Below, piece by piece: positions 1-7,307 of a stretch of DNA of 40,617 nucleotides. Location: assembly GCA_035498015.1 (NCBI GenBank), contig DATKAO010000055.1:1-40617 (forward strand), in the 5' to 3' direction. Every line of letters begins with the position of its first letter. Position 1 is the stretch's first letter. The position numbers were made by a program, and so were the translations under genes. Below the pieces are notes generated by a model. That model saw only the letters and a program-made list of their open reading frames with translations. It was not told where the DNA came from and did not search any database. The stretch comes from Myxococcota bacterium (GTDB taxonomy: Bacteria > Myxococcota_A > UBA9160 > SZUA-336).

Positions 1-561
1 GTGGTCGATCATGGCGTCGGTCTGGATGAAGTCGTTGAGCAGCTGCTCGGTGCGCAGGTCGCGGCCCTTGGCAGACACGATGCCCAGTGACACCGAGCCC
101 TCGAGGCCGTACGGGTTGCCGATCGCGATCACCCACTCGCCCACCTGCAGCTTGTCGGAGTCACCGATCGTGACCGCGCGGAACGGCTTCTCGCCGTCGT
201 GCGGCGAGATGCGCAGCACCGCGACGTCGGTCTGCTTGTCGGTGCCGACGATCTCGGCCTCGTAGCGGCCGTCGCGACCGGGCACGATCACGCTCACCTT
301 CTCGGCGCGGTCCACGACGTGCCAGTTGGTGAGCAGCACGCCGGCCGGGTCGATCAGGAAGCCGGAGCCCTCCTGCAGGTTGCGCCGGCCGTTCACGCGC
401 ACCGCAGCCTCGATGTGCACCACGCAGGGCGAGACCGTCCGGTTGATCTCGATGATGCGCGCCTGCAGCTCGTCGAGCGCGTCCTTGGCCAGCGCGCTCG
501 GCAGCGCGGCGCATCCGGCGGATACGAACACCAGACTCACGAGCGCGGCGCGCAGCTTCAT
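1..561 (-). CDS. HtrA/DegP-like trypsin-type serine protease, lipoprotein (3' end cut by window)
   Basis: The first 187 codons of a secreted protease run off the left edge. Residues 1-17 form a lipoprotein signal ending VSAGC, so Cys17 would be lipidated. The trypsin-like fold follows: TNWHVVD carries the catalytic His (H81) and TDVAVLRI the Asp (D112). FIQTDAMIDH at the edge sits where HtrA proteins have FIQTDAAINPGNSGG, so the catalytic Ser and any PDZ domain lie outside the window. The ATG overlaps the stop of the thiazole-tautomerase-like gene as ATGA, so it is translated with the thi genes, an unusual partner for an envelope protease. Family assignment is firm. Its role in periplasmic quality control is inferred from the family. 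Confidence 0.88.
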   Translation of the reverse strand, partial: MKLRAALVSLVFVSAGCAALPSALAKDALDELQARIIEINRTVSPCVVHIEAAVRVNGRRNLQEGSGFLIDPAGVLLTNWHVVDRAEKVSVIVPGRDGRYEAEIVGTDKQTDVAVLRISPHDGEKPFRAVTIGDSDKLQVGEWVIAIGNPYGLEGSVSLGIVSAKGRDLRTEQLLNDFIQTDAMIDH

Positions 562-1184
562 GCTCCTGCCTCATCGGCCAATGCGCGCCGGAACTCGCGC
601 GCGGCGGCCTCCGGGTCGGGGGCTGCGCCCAGGGCCGCGATCGCCACCACGCCCGCGGCGCCCGCGCGCCGCAGCTCGGGCACGCGCGCCGCCGTCACGC
701 CGCCCAGGGCGAGCACGGGCACGGCGAGCCCGGCCGCGGCCTCGCGCAGCCAGGCACAGCCGCGCGGCGCGGCACTCGGCTTGGAGCCGGTCGCGAAGAT
801 CGGCGAGAGAGTGACGTAGGTCGCACCCTGCGCGGCCGCCTGCTCGGCCTCGGCGCGCGAGTGCGCCGAGTAGCCGATCCACGCCGCCGCGCCGAGAAAC
901 GCGCGCGCCTCGGCCACCGGCACGGACTCGGCGCCCAGGTGCACGCCGTCCAGACCGAGCGCGCGAACCAGGTCGAGCCGCCGGCCGGCCAGCAGGCGCA
1001 GGCCCGCGGCGCGCGCCTTCGCCAGCCGCGCGACACACTCACTCCACTGGCCGACAGACCAGTCCCGTTCTCGCAGCACGACGAATTCGACGCCGCCGCG
1101 CGCCAGGCGTTCGATCACGTCGCACGGGTCGCGGCCCGCGCAGCCGCGCACACCGTCGGTCCAGTAGCCCAGCCGCGGGATCAA
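558..1184 (-). CDS. tenI: ThiE/TenI superfamily protein, probably thiazole tautomerase (TenI type)
   Basis: A 208-residue TIM barrel of the ThiE/TenI family. The TTG start overlaps the thiG stop (TTGA); longer in-frame starts would lie inside thiG. Visible motifs are [25 protein letters not shown] (H108), [10 protein letters not shown] and LALGGVTA. True ThiE enzymes carry an Asn-Asp pair before the GVHLG strand and an Asp shortly after it, which bind Mg and pyrophosphate. Here these positions read LAGRRLDL and AES, so the metal-binding Asp residues appear missing. B. subtilis TenI also lacks them and keeps the His of SVHS. Position directly after thiS and thiG fits aromatisation of the ThiG product. 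A noncanonical ThiE remains possible. Confidence 0.8.
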   Translation of the reverse strand: MIPRLGYWTDGVRGCAGRDPCDVIERLARGGVEFVVLRERDWSVGQWSECVARLAKARAAGLRLLAGRRLDLVRALGLDGVHLGAESVPVAEARAFLGAAAWIGYSAHSRAEAEQAAAQGATYVTLSPIFATGSKPSAAPRGCAWLREAAAGLAVPVLALGGVTAARVPELRRAGAAGVVAIAALGAAPDPEAAAREFRRALADEAGA

Positions 1185-1960
1185 GACAGGTCGGCGAGTC
1201 CCGTCTCGGGGCTCGACGCCTGCGCGTGCAGGCGCCTCGGCATGCGGCCGGCCTCGTAGGCGGCGCGGCCCGCTTCTACGGCGAGCTTCATGGCGTGGGC
1301 CATCTTCACCGGGTCCTTGGCGGCGGCGATCCCGGTGCTCATGAGCACGGCGGTGCAGCCGAGCTCCATGGCGATGGCGGCGTCGGAGGCCGTGCCCACG
1401 CCGGCGTCGACGATCACCGGGCACGAGACACTCTCCAGGATGATGCGGATGTTCGCGGGATTGCGGATCCCGAGCCCCGAGCCGATCGGCGCGCCCAGCG
1501 GCATGACCGCGGCGCAGCCGATCTCCTCCAGCCGCATGCAGGCGACCGGGTCGTCGGTGATGTAGGGCAACACGGTGAAGCCCTCCGCGACCAGGATGCG
1601 CGCCGCCTCGAGCGTGGCCGGCGTGTCCGGGAACAGCGTGCGCGAGTCACCGATCACCTCGAGCTTCACCATCCGGGTGTCGAGCAGCTCGCGCGCGAGC
1701 TGCGCCGTGGTCACTGCCTCCTTCACCGTGGTACACCCGGCGGTGTTGGGCAGGATGTGGAAGCGGTCCGGCGGGATGAAGTCGAGCAGCGAGCCCGCGT
1801 CGCGCCGGGTCAGGTCGATGCGGCGCACCGCGACCGTGGTCATCTCCGCGCCGCTGGCGTCGAGCGCCTTGCGGTTCTCCTCGAAGCTCTTGTACTTGCC
1901 GCTGCCCACGATCAGCCGCGAGCGCAGCTCGAGGCCGCCGAGCTTGTAAGTCGAGGTCAC
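1181..1960 (-). CDS. thiG: Thiazole synthase ThiG
   Basis: A 259-residue enzyme that builds the thiazole phosphate of thiamine from 1-deoxy-xylulose 5-phosphate, dehydroglycine and the sulfur carried on ThiS. The GTG start at 1960 overlaps the thiS stop (GTGA), and the protein opens [16 protein letters not shown], as ThiG proteins do. The Schiff-base lysine is K99 in [25 protein letters not shown] and the phosphate-binding [11 protein letters not shown] and GIAAAKDP segments are all present, and the length is normal. The dehydroglycine-forming partner (ThiH or ThiO) and ThiF are not in this window. Confidence 0.96.
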   Translation of the reverse strand: MTSTYKLGGLELRSRLIVGSGKYKSFEENRKALDASGAEMTTVAVRRIDLTRRDAGSLLDFIPPDRFHILPNTAGCTTVKEAVTTAQLARELLDTRMVKLEVIGDSRTLFPDTPATLEAARILVAEGFTVLPYITDDPVACMRLEEIGCAAVMPLGAPIGSGLGIRNPANIRIILESVSCPVIVDAGVGTASDAAIAMELGCTAVLMSTGIAAAKDPVKMAHAMKLAVEAGRAAYEAGRMPRRLHAQASSPETGLADLS

Positions 1961-2160
1961 GCTCCGCCTCCGACGGCCTGGATCACCTCGACCTTGTCTC
2001 CGTCGCGCACCCACACCTCGGCGAAGCGCGAGCGCGGCACCACCTCGGAGTTGATCGCGACGGCCACGCGGCGCTGGGCGAGCTCGAAGTTCCGCAGCAG
2101 CTCGAGCACCGTCAACGGCGCGGGGGTCGAGTGAGATTCGCCGTTCAACACGTAGTTCAC
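1957..2160 (-). CDS. thiS: Sulfur carrier protein ThiS with C-terminal GGGA
   Basis: A 67-residue ubiquitin-like sulfur carrier. The GTG start gives [10 protein letters not shown], matching the usual ThiS N terminus; a longer reading frame continues upstream without typical ThiS sequence. The core ([29 protein letters not shown], then [15 protein letters not shown], positions 17-67) is typical. The expected ending is a free Gly-Gly, which is adenylated and thiocarboxylated. Here one Ala follows the glycines because the GCG codon precedes the TGA shared with thiG. The Ala would have to be removed, or the gene may end differently than it appears. Only about 40 bases separate this gene from alr, so there is no room for a THI-box riboswitch. 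Confidence 0.9.
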   Translation of the reverse strand: MNYVLNGESHSTPAPLTVLELLRNFELAQRRVAVAINSEVVPRSRFAEVWVRDGDKVEVIQAVGGGA

Positions 2161-2200
2161 TCGCGGGACGTTAGCCGAAAGCTCCCCTAGATTGAAGCGT

Positions 2201-3331
2201 GTGGGGGAGGCCAGAGACAGCCGCGCGCAGACTCGCGCGTGGGCCGAGATCGACGTGGCGGCGCTCGCGCGCAACTACCGCGCGATCCGCGCCCGCGCGC
2301 AGGACAAGCGCGTGATCGCCGTGGTGAAGGCGAACGCGTACGGGCACGGGGCGGTGCCCGCGGCGCGGGCGCTCGCGGCGGCCGGCTGCGACGCGTTCGC
2401 GGTGATCAGCCTCGACGAGGCCGCCGAGCTGCGCGACGCCGGGCTGCGCGCGGCGCTGCTGGTGCTGGGCGGCGTGCAGGACGCCGACGAGGCGGCGCGC
2501 GCGCTCGCGCTCGACGTGGAGCCGGTGCTCTCCCGCGCCGAGCCGCTGGAATGGCTCGACGCGGCGGCCGCGCGCGCGGGCCAGGAGTGCCGCGTGCACC
2601 TCGAGCTCGACACCGGCATGGGCCGGCTCGGCGCCACGCCCGGCGAGCTCGATGCGCTGCTCGCGCGCGCCGTGCGCGCGCGGCGTGTGCGCGTGGTGGG
2701 CGTGATGAGTCACCTGGCGTGCGCCGACGACGCGGCCTCGCCCGAGACGGCGCGCCAGCGCGCGCTGTTCGCGGAGCTGGTGGGGCGGGTGCGCGCCGCG
2801 GGAGTCACTCCGCAGTGGCTGCACATCGACAACTCCGCGGGCATCGTGCGGGGCGCCGCCGAGGGCTGCAACGCGGTGCGGCCGGGCATCGCCCTCTACG
2901 GCGTCGACCCCACGCTCGAGGGCGGTCACCCCTTCGAGCCGGTGATGAGTCTGTGCGCGCGCGTGGTGCACGCCAAGAACGTGGCCGCGGGCACGCCGAT
3001 CGGCTACGCGGGCGCGTTTCGCGCCGTCGAGGCGACGCGCATCCTGACGCTGGCGGTCGGCTACGCCGACGGGCTGCCGCGCGCGGCGGGCGGCCGGGCG
3101 TCGGTCGCAGTGAGTGGCCGGCGCGCGCCGATCGTGGGCCGTGTCTCCTGCGACCTGGCGACCGTGGCCGTGCCGACCGCCGACCCCGCGGGCCCGGGCG
3201 ACGTGGCGCTGGTGTTCGGACGCCGCCGCGGCTTCGAGCTGCCGGTCGCCGAGCTGGCGAGCGCCGTGGGCACGATCTCGTACGAGGTGCTGGTGCGGAT
3301 CGGGCCGCGCGTGCCGCGCATTCCGACTTGA
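2201..3331 (+). CDS. alr: Alanine racemase
   Basis: A PLP enzyme of about 376 residues that makes D-alanine for peptidoglycan. The PLP lysine sits in AVVKANAYGHG (K43 from this start). The second catalytic base is the Tyr of VGYADGLPRA (about Y288). HLELDTGMGRLG and WLHIDNSAG are also typical. The start is uncertain: GTG at 2201 and TTG at 2192 are in frame and neither has a clear Shine-Dalgarno sequence. A leaderless message is possible, given a TAGATT sequence just upstream. It diverges from thiS and is followed after 32 bases by purD. Confidence 0.94.
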   Translation: MGEARDSRAQTRAWAEIDVAALARNYRAIRARAQDKRVIAVVKANAYGHGAVPAARALAAAGCDAFAVISLDEAAELRDAGLRAALLVLGGVQDADEAARALALDVEPVLSRAEPLEWLDAAAARAGQECRVHLELDTGMGRLGATPGELDALLARAVRARRVRVVGVMSHLACADDAASPETARQRALFAELVGRVRAAGVTPQWLHIDNSAGIVRGAAEGCNAVRPGIALYGVDPTLEGGHPFEPVMSLCARVVHAKNVAAGTPIGYAGAFRAVEATRILTLAVGYADGLPRAAGGRASVAVSGRRAPIVGRVSCDLATVAVPTADPAGPGDVALVFGRRRGFELPVAELASAVGTISYEVLVRIGPRVPRIPT

Positions 3332-3363
3332 CCGGGCGCGCCCCCGCGAGTAAATCGCCGCTC

Positions 3364-4635
3364 ATGCGAGTGTTGCTGTTGGGCTCGGGCGGCCGCGAGC
3401 ACGCGCTCGCCTGGGCGATCGCGAAGAGCCCCCTGGTCGACGAGCTGCTGGCCGCGCCCGGCAGCGCGGGCATCGCCCAGGAGGCGCGGGTGCTGCCCGT
3501 CGATCCGTGCGACGCGGGCGCCGTGCTCGAGCTCGTGAAGCGCGAAGGCGTCGACTTCGTGGTGATCGGGCCCGACGACCCGCTCGCCGCCGGAGTGAGT
3601 GACCGTCTGGCCGAGGCGGGCGTGGCGGTGTTCGGACCGAGCCGCGCCGCCGCGCAGCTGGAGTGGAGCAAGCGCTTCGCCAAGGAGTTCATGGCGCGCC
3701 ACGGCATTCCCACCGCGAGTCACGCGGCGTTCAGCTCGGCGGAGGCCGCCGAGGCGCACGTGCGCGCGCTGGGCGGACCCTGCGTGGTGAAGGTCGACGG
3801 CCTGGCGCTGGGCAAGGGCGTGAGCGTGTGCGACGGGCCGGAGCAGGCGCTCGCGGCCATCCGCGAGGCCATGCGCGAGCGGCGCTTCGGGGCGTCGGGC
3901 GAGACGGTGCTGATCGAGGAGCGTCTCACCGGCACCGAGGCGAGCCTGTTCGCGCTGTGCGACGGCGAGCGCTCGTTCGTGCTGGGCCACGCGCAGGACT
4001 ACAAGCGCGCGCTCGACGGCGACCGCGGTGAGAACACGGGCGGCATGGGCGCGATCTCGCCCGCGCCGGTGCTCGACGAGTCACTCGAGCGCGAGGTCGT
4101 GGAGCGCATCGTGCGGCCCACCTTCGCCGGCATGCGCGCCGAGGGCCGGCCGTTCCGCGGCATGCTGTTCGTGGGGCTCATGATCCAGAACGGGCGGCCG
4201 TACGTGATCGAGTACAACGCGCGCTTCGGCGACCCGGAGACACAGGTGCTGCTGATGCGGCTCGACTCCGACCTCGTGCCGCTGCTGGTCGGCGCGGCGG
4301 AGGGCCGGCTGCCGGAAGCGGGTGCAGCGCCGCGCCTGGCCGACGCCGCGGTGTGCGTGGTCGTGGCGAGCGGCGGCTACCCGCGCGAGTACGCCAAGGG
4401 CCGGCGCATCGAGGGCCTCGAGTCACTGTCCGGCCTGGCGGGCGTGAAGGCGTTCCACGCCGGCACGCGCCGCAGCGCCGACGGCGGCTGGGAGACCGCC
4501 GGCGGGCGGGTCGTGGGAGTCACTGCGCGCGGGCGCGACCTCGCGGACGCGCGCGCCCGCGCCTACGACGCCGTGCGCCGGGTCCGCTTCGAGGGCGCGT
4601 TCAGCCGCAGCGACGTCGCGCAGCCGCGCGGGTGA
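3364..4635 (+). CDS. purD: Phosphoribosylamine-glycine ligase (GAR synthetase)
   Basis: A 423-residue ATP-grasp ligase for the second step of purine synthesis, joining phosphoribosylamine and glycine. It opens MRVLLLGSGGREHALAWA, the nucleotide-binding N domain. The ATP-grasp core follows: VVKVDGLALGKGV, TGTEASLFAL, GENTGGMGAISPAP and IEYNARFGDPE with its metal ligands. The C domain ends in SGGYPREYAKGRRI and FHAGTR. Length is normal and no residue looks lost. The stop overlaps the next start as GTGA, so the downstream tsaC-like gene is translationally coupled. Confidence 0.97.
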   Translation: MRVLLLGSGGREHALAWAIAKSPLVDELLAAPGSAGIAQEARVLPVDPCDAGAVLELVKREGVDFVVIGPDDPLAAGVSDRLAEAGVAVFGPSRAAAQLEWSKRFAKEFMARHGIPTASHAAFSSAEAAEAHVRALGGPCVVKVDGLALGKGVSVCDGPEQALAAIREAMRERRFGASGETVLIEERLTGTEASLFALCDGERSFVLGHAQDYKRALDGDRGENTGGMGAISPAPVLDESLEREVVERIVRPTFAGMRAEGRPFRGMLFVGLMIQNGRPYVIEYNARFGDPETQVLLMRLDSDLVPLLVGAAEGRLPEAGAAPRLADAAVCVVVASGGYPREYAKGRRIEGLESLSGLAGVKAFHAGTRRSADGGWETAGGRVVGVTARGRDLADARARAYDAVRRVRFEGAFSRSDVAQPRG

Positions 4636-5228
4636 TCGTCGCTCTGGAACAGGCCGTCGCGCGGCTCGCGCGCGGAGAGCTGGTGGCCTACCCGACCGAG
4701 ACGGTCTACGCGCTGGGCGCCGACGCCTTCGCGCCGCACGCGCTCGAGTCACTCCTGGCCGCGAAGGGGCGCGCGGCGGACCGCGGCCTGTCGGTTCTGG
4801 TGCGCGACGCGGCAGCGCTGGCCGAGCACGCCCGCCCGCTGCCGGCCGCGGCGGCGCGGCTGGCCGCGCGCTTCTGGCCCGGGCCGCTCACGATCGTGGT
4901 GGCGGTTTCCGACCCGCGTTTCGCCGCGGTCGCGACCGAGCTCGGCGTCGGCTTCCGCTGCTCACCACAGCCCAGCGCCGCCGCCCTCGCGCGCGCCGCG
5001 CCGGCGCCCGTGGTGTCGACCAGCTGCAACCGAACGGGCGAGCCCCCGTGCACGAGCGGCGCCGAGGTGGAGGCGTGCTTCGGGCCCGACCTGGCGGTGC
5101 TGGGCGGCGAGCCGGCCACCGGCCTCGCGCCGTCGACGGTGGTCGCGGTCGCGGCCGATGGCGCGCTCCGGCTGCTGCGCGCCGGGGCGCTCGACTTCGC
5201 TCGCGTGCAGGAGGCCGTCCTCCGATAG
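4632..5228 (+). CDS. tsaC: L-threonylcarbamoyladenylate synthase, Sua5/YciO/YrdC family
   Basis: A 198-residue YrdC-domain protein, predicted to form threonylcarbamoyl-AMP for the t6A modification of ANN-reading tRNAs. The family landmarks are YPTETVYALGADA (20-32), the K-x-R nucleotide site in AAKGRAADRG (K45, R47) and the STSCNRTGE loop (129-137), where STSANxSG is usual. FWPGPLTIVV is also standard. It is a TsaC-length protein without the extra Sua5 domain. The GTG start overlaps the purD stop. The YciO subfamily is an alternative, but the intact KxR and ST/N motifs favour the synthase. Confidence 0.88.
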   Translation: MIVALEQAVARLARGELVAYPTETVYALGADAFAPHALESLLAAKGRAADRGLSVLVRDAAALAEHARPLPAAAARLAARFWPGPLTIVVAVSDPRFAAVATELGVGFRCSPQPSAAALARAAPAPVVSTSCNRTGEPPCTSGAEVEACFGPDLAVLGGEPATGLAPSTVVAVAADGALRLLRAGALDFARVQEAVLR

Positions 5229-5234
5229 ACAGGC

Positions 5235-5897
5235 ATGAGGCTGCGGATCGGCGGGCGGGTCGAGCGCACGACCTGCGAGGGCCCGGGGGCGCGGTTCGCC
5301 CTGTGGGTCCAGGGCTGCCGCATCCGCTGCGCCGGCTGCTGCAACCCGCAGCTGTTCGCGGCCCGCGGCGGCCAGCGAGTCACGACCGACGCCCTGGCCG
5401 AGCGCCTGCGCGCGCTGGCAGGCGAGCTCGAGGGAGTCACCTTCCTCGGCGGCGAGCCGTTCGACCAGGCCGAGCCGCTGGCGGAGCTGGCGCGCGCGGC
5501 GCAGTCACTCGGGCTGTCGGTGATGGTCTTCAGCGGCTACGCGCTCGAGGAGCTCCGAACGCGGCCAGAAGCCCGCGCGCTGCTCGCCGCCACCGACCTG
5601 CTCGTCGACGGGCCGTACGACCGCACCCGTCCCGAGACGCAGCGGCGCTGGGTCGGGTCGACGAACCAGCGCTTTCACTTCCTGACGGCCCGATATCGGT
5701 CAGGAATCGAGTGTGTCGTCGTTCGTGAGGTAGGAGTCGAGATCGCGCCCGACGGGACGGTGCGCTTGCACGGCTGGCCGGAGCTTCTCGGCGCTTCGCG
5801 GGGCCGGGCATCTGCCCTTCCTCGCGGGTCCCTTCTCGTCGAAGACTCCTGCGAAACCCACTCGTCAGGGCAGATGCCCGGCCCCGCTCGCGAATGA
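5235..5897 (+). CDS. 4Fe-4S single-cluster / NrdG-like radical SAM activating protein
   Basis: A 220-residue protein. CX3CX2C at C28, C32 and C35 (QGCRIRCAGCCNP) would hold a SAM-binding 4Fe-4S cluster. VTFLGGEPFDQ and VMVFSGYALEEL match the activases of anaerobic ribonucleotide reductase and related glycyl-radical enzymes. No reductase gene is near, so the substrate is unknown. The start is the ATG six bases after the previous stop. The last 30 or so residues (from about 189) do not look like the family. They are encoded across a 21-bp perfect inverted repeat, so the C terminus may be an acquired tail. Confidence 0.8.
   Translation: MRLRIGGRVERTTCEGPGARFALWVQGCRIRCAGCCNPQLFAARGGQRVTTDALAERLRALAGELEGVTFLGGEPFDQAEPLAELARAAQSLGLSVMVFSGYALEELRTRPEARALLAATDLLVDGPYDRTRPETQRRWVGSTNQRFHFLTARYRSGIECVVVREVGVEIAPDGTVRLHGWPELLGASRGRASALPRGSLLVEDSCETHSSGQMPGPARE
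5798..5887. repeat. Perfect 21-bp inverted repeat with 48-base loop at the 3' end of the radical-SAM-like gene
   Basis: The arms at 5798-5818 and 5867-5887 are exact reverse complements. The core of the left arm is GGGGCCGGGCATCTGCCC. A smaller CTTC/GAAG hairpin lies in the loop. The element sits across the last codons of the upstream gene and before a 169-base convergent gap. It is followed by a pyrimidine run (CTTTCTCCCCTTTTTT, about 5903-5918). It could work as a bidirectional terminator or be a small REP/MITE-like element; the sequence alone does not decide. Confidence 0.8.
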
Positions 5898-6066
5898 GGG
5901 ACTCTTTCTCCCCTTTTTTCCGGACGCGGCGAGCATCTGGCTGACTCATTCTGGTCGCCCGCGTTCGGTGCGGCTGCTGGCTCGGGCCGCATGCTGCTCG
6001 CGCCTGATCGATCTGCCTGCGCGGACGATGAGTTGGAGTCGGATCGATCGTCGACGTGGACTGCAC

Positions 6067-6273
6067 TTAGCCCGGAGCGCGGCGCGTGGAGGCGCTCTTG
6101 ACCTCTGCCTTCCCGTAGAACTCGCTCGTCTTCTCTCTCGAGCGCACGCTGCCCAGGGCTCTTTCGAGTGACTCGGTTTCGTGGAGGCAGGTTTCGCCTT
6201 TCAGGCCCTTGGTCTCGATGTGGACGGTGCCGTCGGGGTCGATCTGGATTTCGAGCTCTACCTTGGTCGCCAC
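6067..6273 (-). CDS. DUF2997 family small protein
   Basis: A 68-residue protein. It starts at GTG one base after the stop of the Ycf35-like gene, giving VATKVELEIQIDPDGTVHIE and then TKGLKGETCLHETESLERALG. The IDPDGTV segment, the KGxxGxxC motif and the LExxLG segment are the marks of DUF2997, a short family of unknown biochemistry. Family knowledge: these genes are found beside Ycf35/DUF1257 genes, notably in cyanobacteria. The C terminus is basic and unstructured in appearance. It is the last gene of the four-gene minus-strand set. Confidence 0.78.
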   Translation of the reverse strand: MATKVELEIQIDPDGTVHIETKGLKGETCLHETESLERALGSVRSREKTSEFYGKAEVKSASTRRAPG

Positions 6274-6274
6274 G

Positions 6275-6652
6275 TCAGGCTCCCCAGCGCGTGGCCACGA
6301 GGCGCACGGTGCCGTCGGGGGCTCGGCTCTCCTGGCCGAGGTCGTAGCCCTTGCGGCGCAGCTCGTCGGTGACTCGCGCGTAGGCGTAGCGCTGGGCGAT
6401 GCGCTGCGCGAAGGCCTGGGCCTTCGAGCCGCAGCCTTCGGAGACCAGCACCGCTTGCTGGGTCCTGGGGTCGATGCGCACGCCGACCTCGGTTCCGTCC
6501 ACGTCGGTCGCCACGCGGTCGACCGTGTGGCTGCGGCCGTCCCGGGTCCTGAGCTGCCGGCACTCTCGCAAGGTCGCGCCCAGCGACGCGATCGCGTCGG
6601 CCAGAAACTCGACGCTGGCCAGCACCAGGCTGATCTCGAGTGACTGCGACAT
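6275..6652 (-). CDS. Ycf35-like / DUF1257 family protein
   Basis: A 125-residue protein, MSQSLEISLVLASVEFLADA at the N terminus. The segments RTRDGRSHTVDRVATDVDG, a VGVRID strand, FAQRIAQRYAYARVTDELRRKGYD and a terminal GTVRLVATRW agree with DUF1257, the family of plastid Ycf35. No enzymatic motif is visible. The ATG lies five bases after the stop of the zinc-ribbon gene, and its own stop is one base before DUF2997, so the genes are surely co-transcribed. Its function is unknown in any organism to my knowledge. Confidence 0.78.
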   Translation of the reverse strand: MSQSLEISLVLASVEFLADAIASLGATLRECRQLRTRDGRSHTVDRVATDVDGTEVGVRIDPRTQQAVLVSEGCGSKAQAFAQRIAQRYAYARVTDELRRKGYDLGQESRAPDGTVRLVATRWGA

Positions 6653-6656
6653 CGGC

Positions 6657-7304
6657 TCACCACCACCAGCGGCGGTAGCGGCCGTAGCGCCCGTAGCCGT
6701 AGTAGCCGCCCACATAGCTGCCGCCGCCGAGCAGGATCCCGACCAGGATCAAGAGGCCGTAGCGGCCCGGGCTGCTGATGCCGTACAGCACGAGCGCGCC
6801 GACTCCGCCGATGATCGCGAGCTGCAGCACGAGCCGGATCCACGGGTCGGAGACCTGGCCCGTGGCGCGCCACAGCCAGGCGACGGGCACGTTGCTCTGG
6901 CCCGAGTCGACGTCCGAGGTCGGCGCCGACTTCTGCTCGAGCTGTGCCTTGTGCCGGGCGAGCTCGCGCTCGGCGTAGGCTTCGGCCTCGCGGCGGCGCG
7001 CCTCGCGCTGAGCGCTGGCGCGGCGCTGCTCGGCCGCGAAGCGCGCCTTCTCCTCGACGCGGTGCGCGCGCACCTCGGGCGTGTCGAGCTCGGCGCCGCA
7101 GTTGAAGCAGGCGGCGGCGCGCACCGGGTTCTCACCGCCGCACTTGGGGCAGCGCACCGGAGCGGCGTCCGACGCGTCGGGCGGCATGTCCGGCTGGCCG
7201 AAGCGCTCGGCGACACCGTCCGGTGTCGGCTCGGGCTCGGCTTCGCCCTCGCGCTCGGGCCGGGGCCGCTCGAGGTTGCGGAAGCGGTCGAAGGGTCCGG
7301 GCAT
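6657..7304 (-). CDS. Zinc-ribbon protein with two membrane helices and an aromatic tail
   Basis: A 215-residue protein of no recognised named family. An acidic, proline-rich N terminus leads to a four-cysteine ribbon (CPKC at 52-55, CFNC at 66-69). A charged helix rich in Arg, Glu and Ala follows (about 78-125), probably a coiled coil. Two hydrophobic segments (about 158-176 and 182-202) should form a hairpin in the membrane. The protein ends in a Gly/Tyr/Arg-rich tail closing with three tryptophans (RRWWW). It lies three bases after the Ycf46-like ATPase and five before the Ycf35-like gene. By position it could anchor the ATPase to the membrane, which is inference. Confidence 0.85.
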   Translation of the reverse strand: MPGPFDRFRNLERPRPEREGEAEPEPTPDGVAERFGQPDMPPDASDAAPVRCPKCGGENPVRAAACFNCGAELDTPEVRAHRVEEKARFAAEQRRASAQREARRREAEAYAERELARHKAQLEQKSAPTSDVDSGQSNVPVAWLWRATGQVSDPWIRLVLQLAIIGGVGALVLYGISSPGRYGLLILVGILLGGGSYVGGYYGYGRYGRYRRWWW

Positions 7305-7307
7305 GAC

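Noticed and set aside
2161-2200. THI-box (TPP) riboswitch before thiS
   Set aside because: The divergent gap is about 40 bases, too short for the aptamer, and no conserved CUGAGA-type core is seen.
5898-6066. Gene in the convergent gap
   Set aside because: Only 169 bases; short frames there have no start context, composition or family features of a gene. It holds a pyrimidine run and short GATCGAT repeats.
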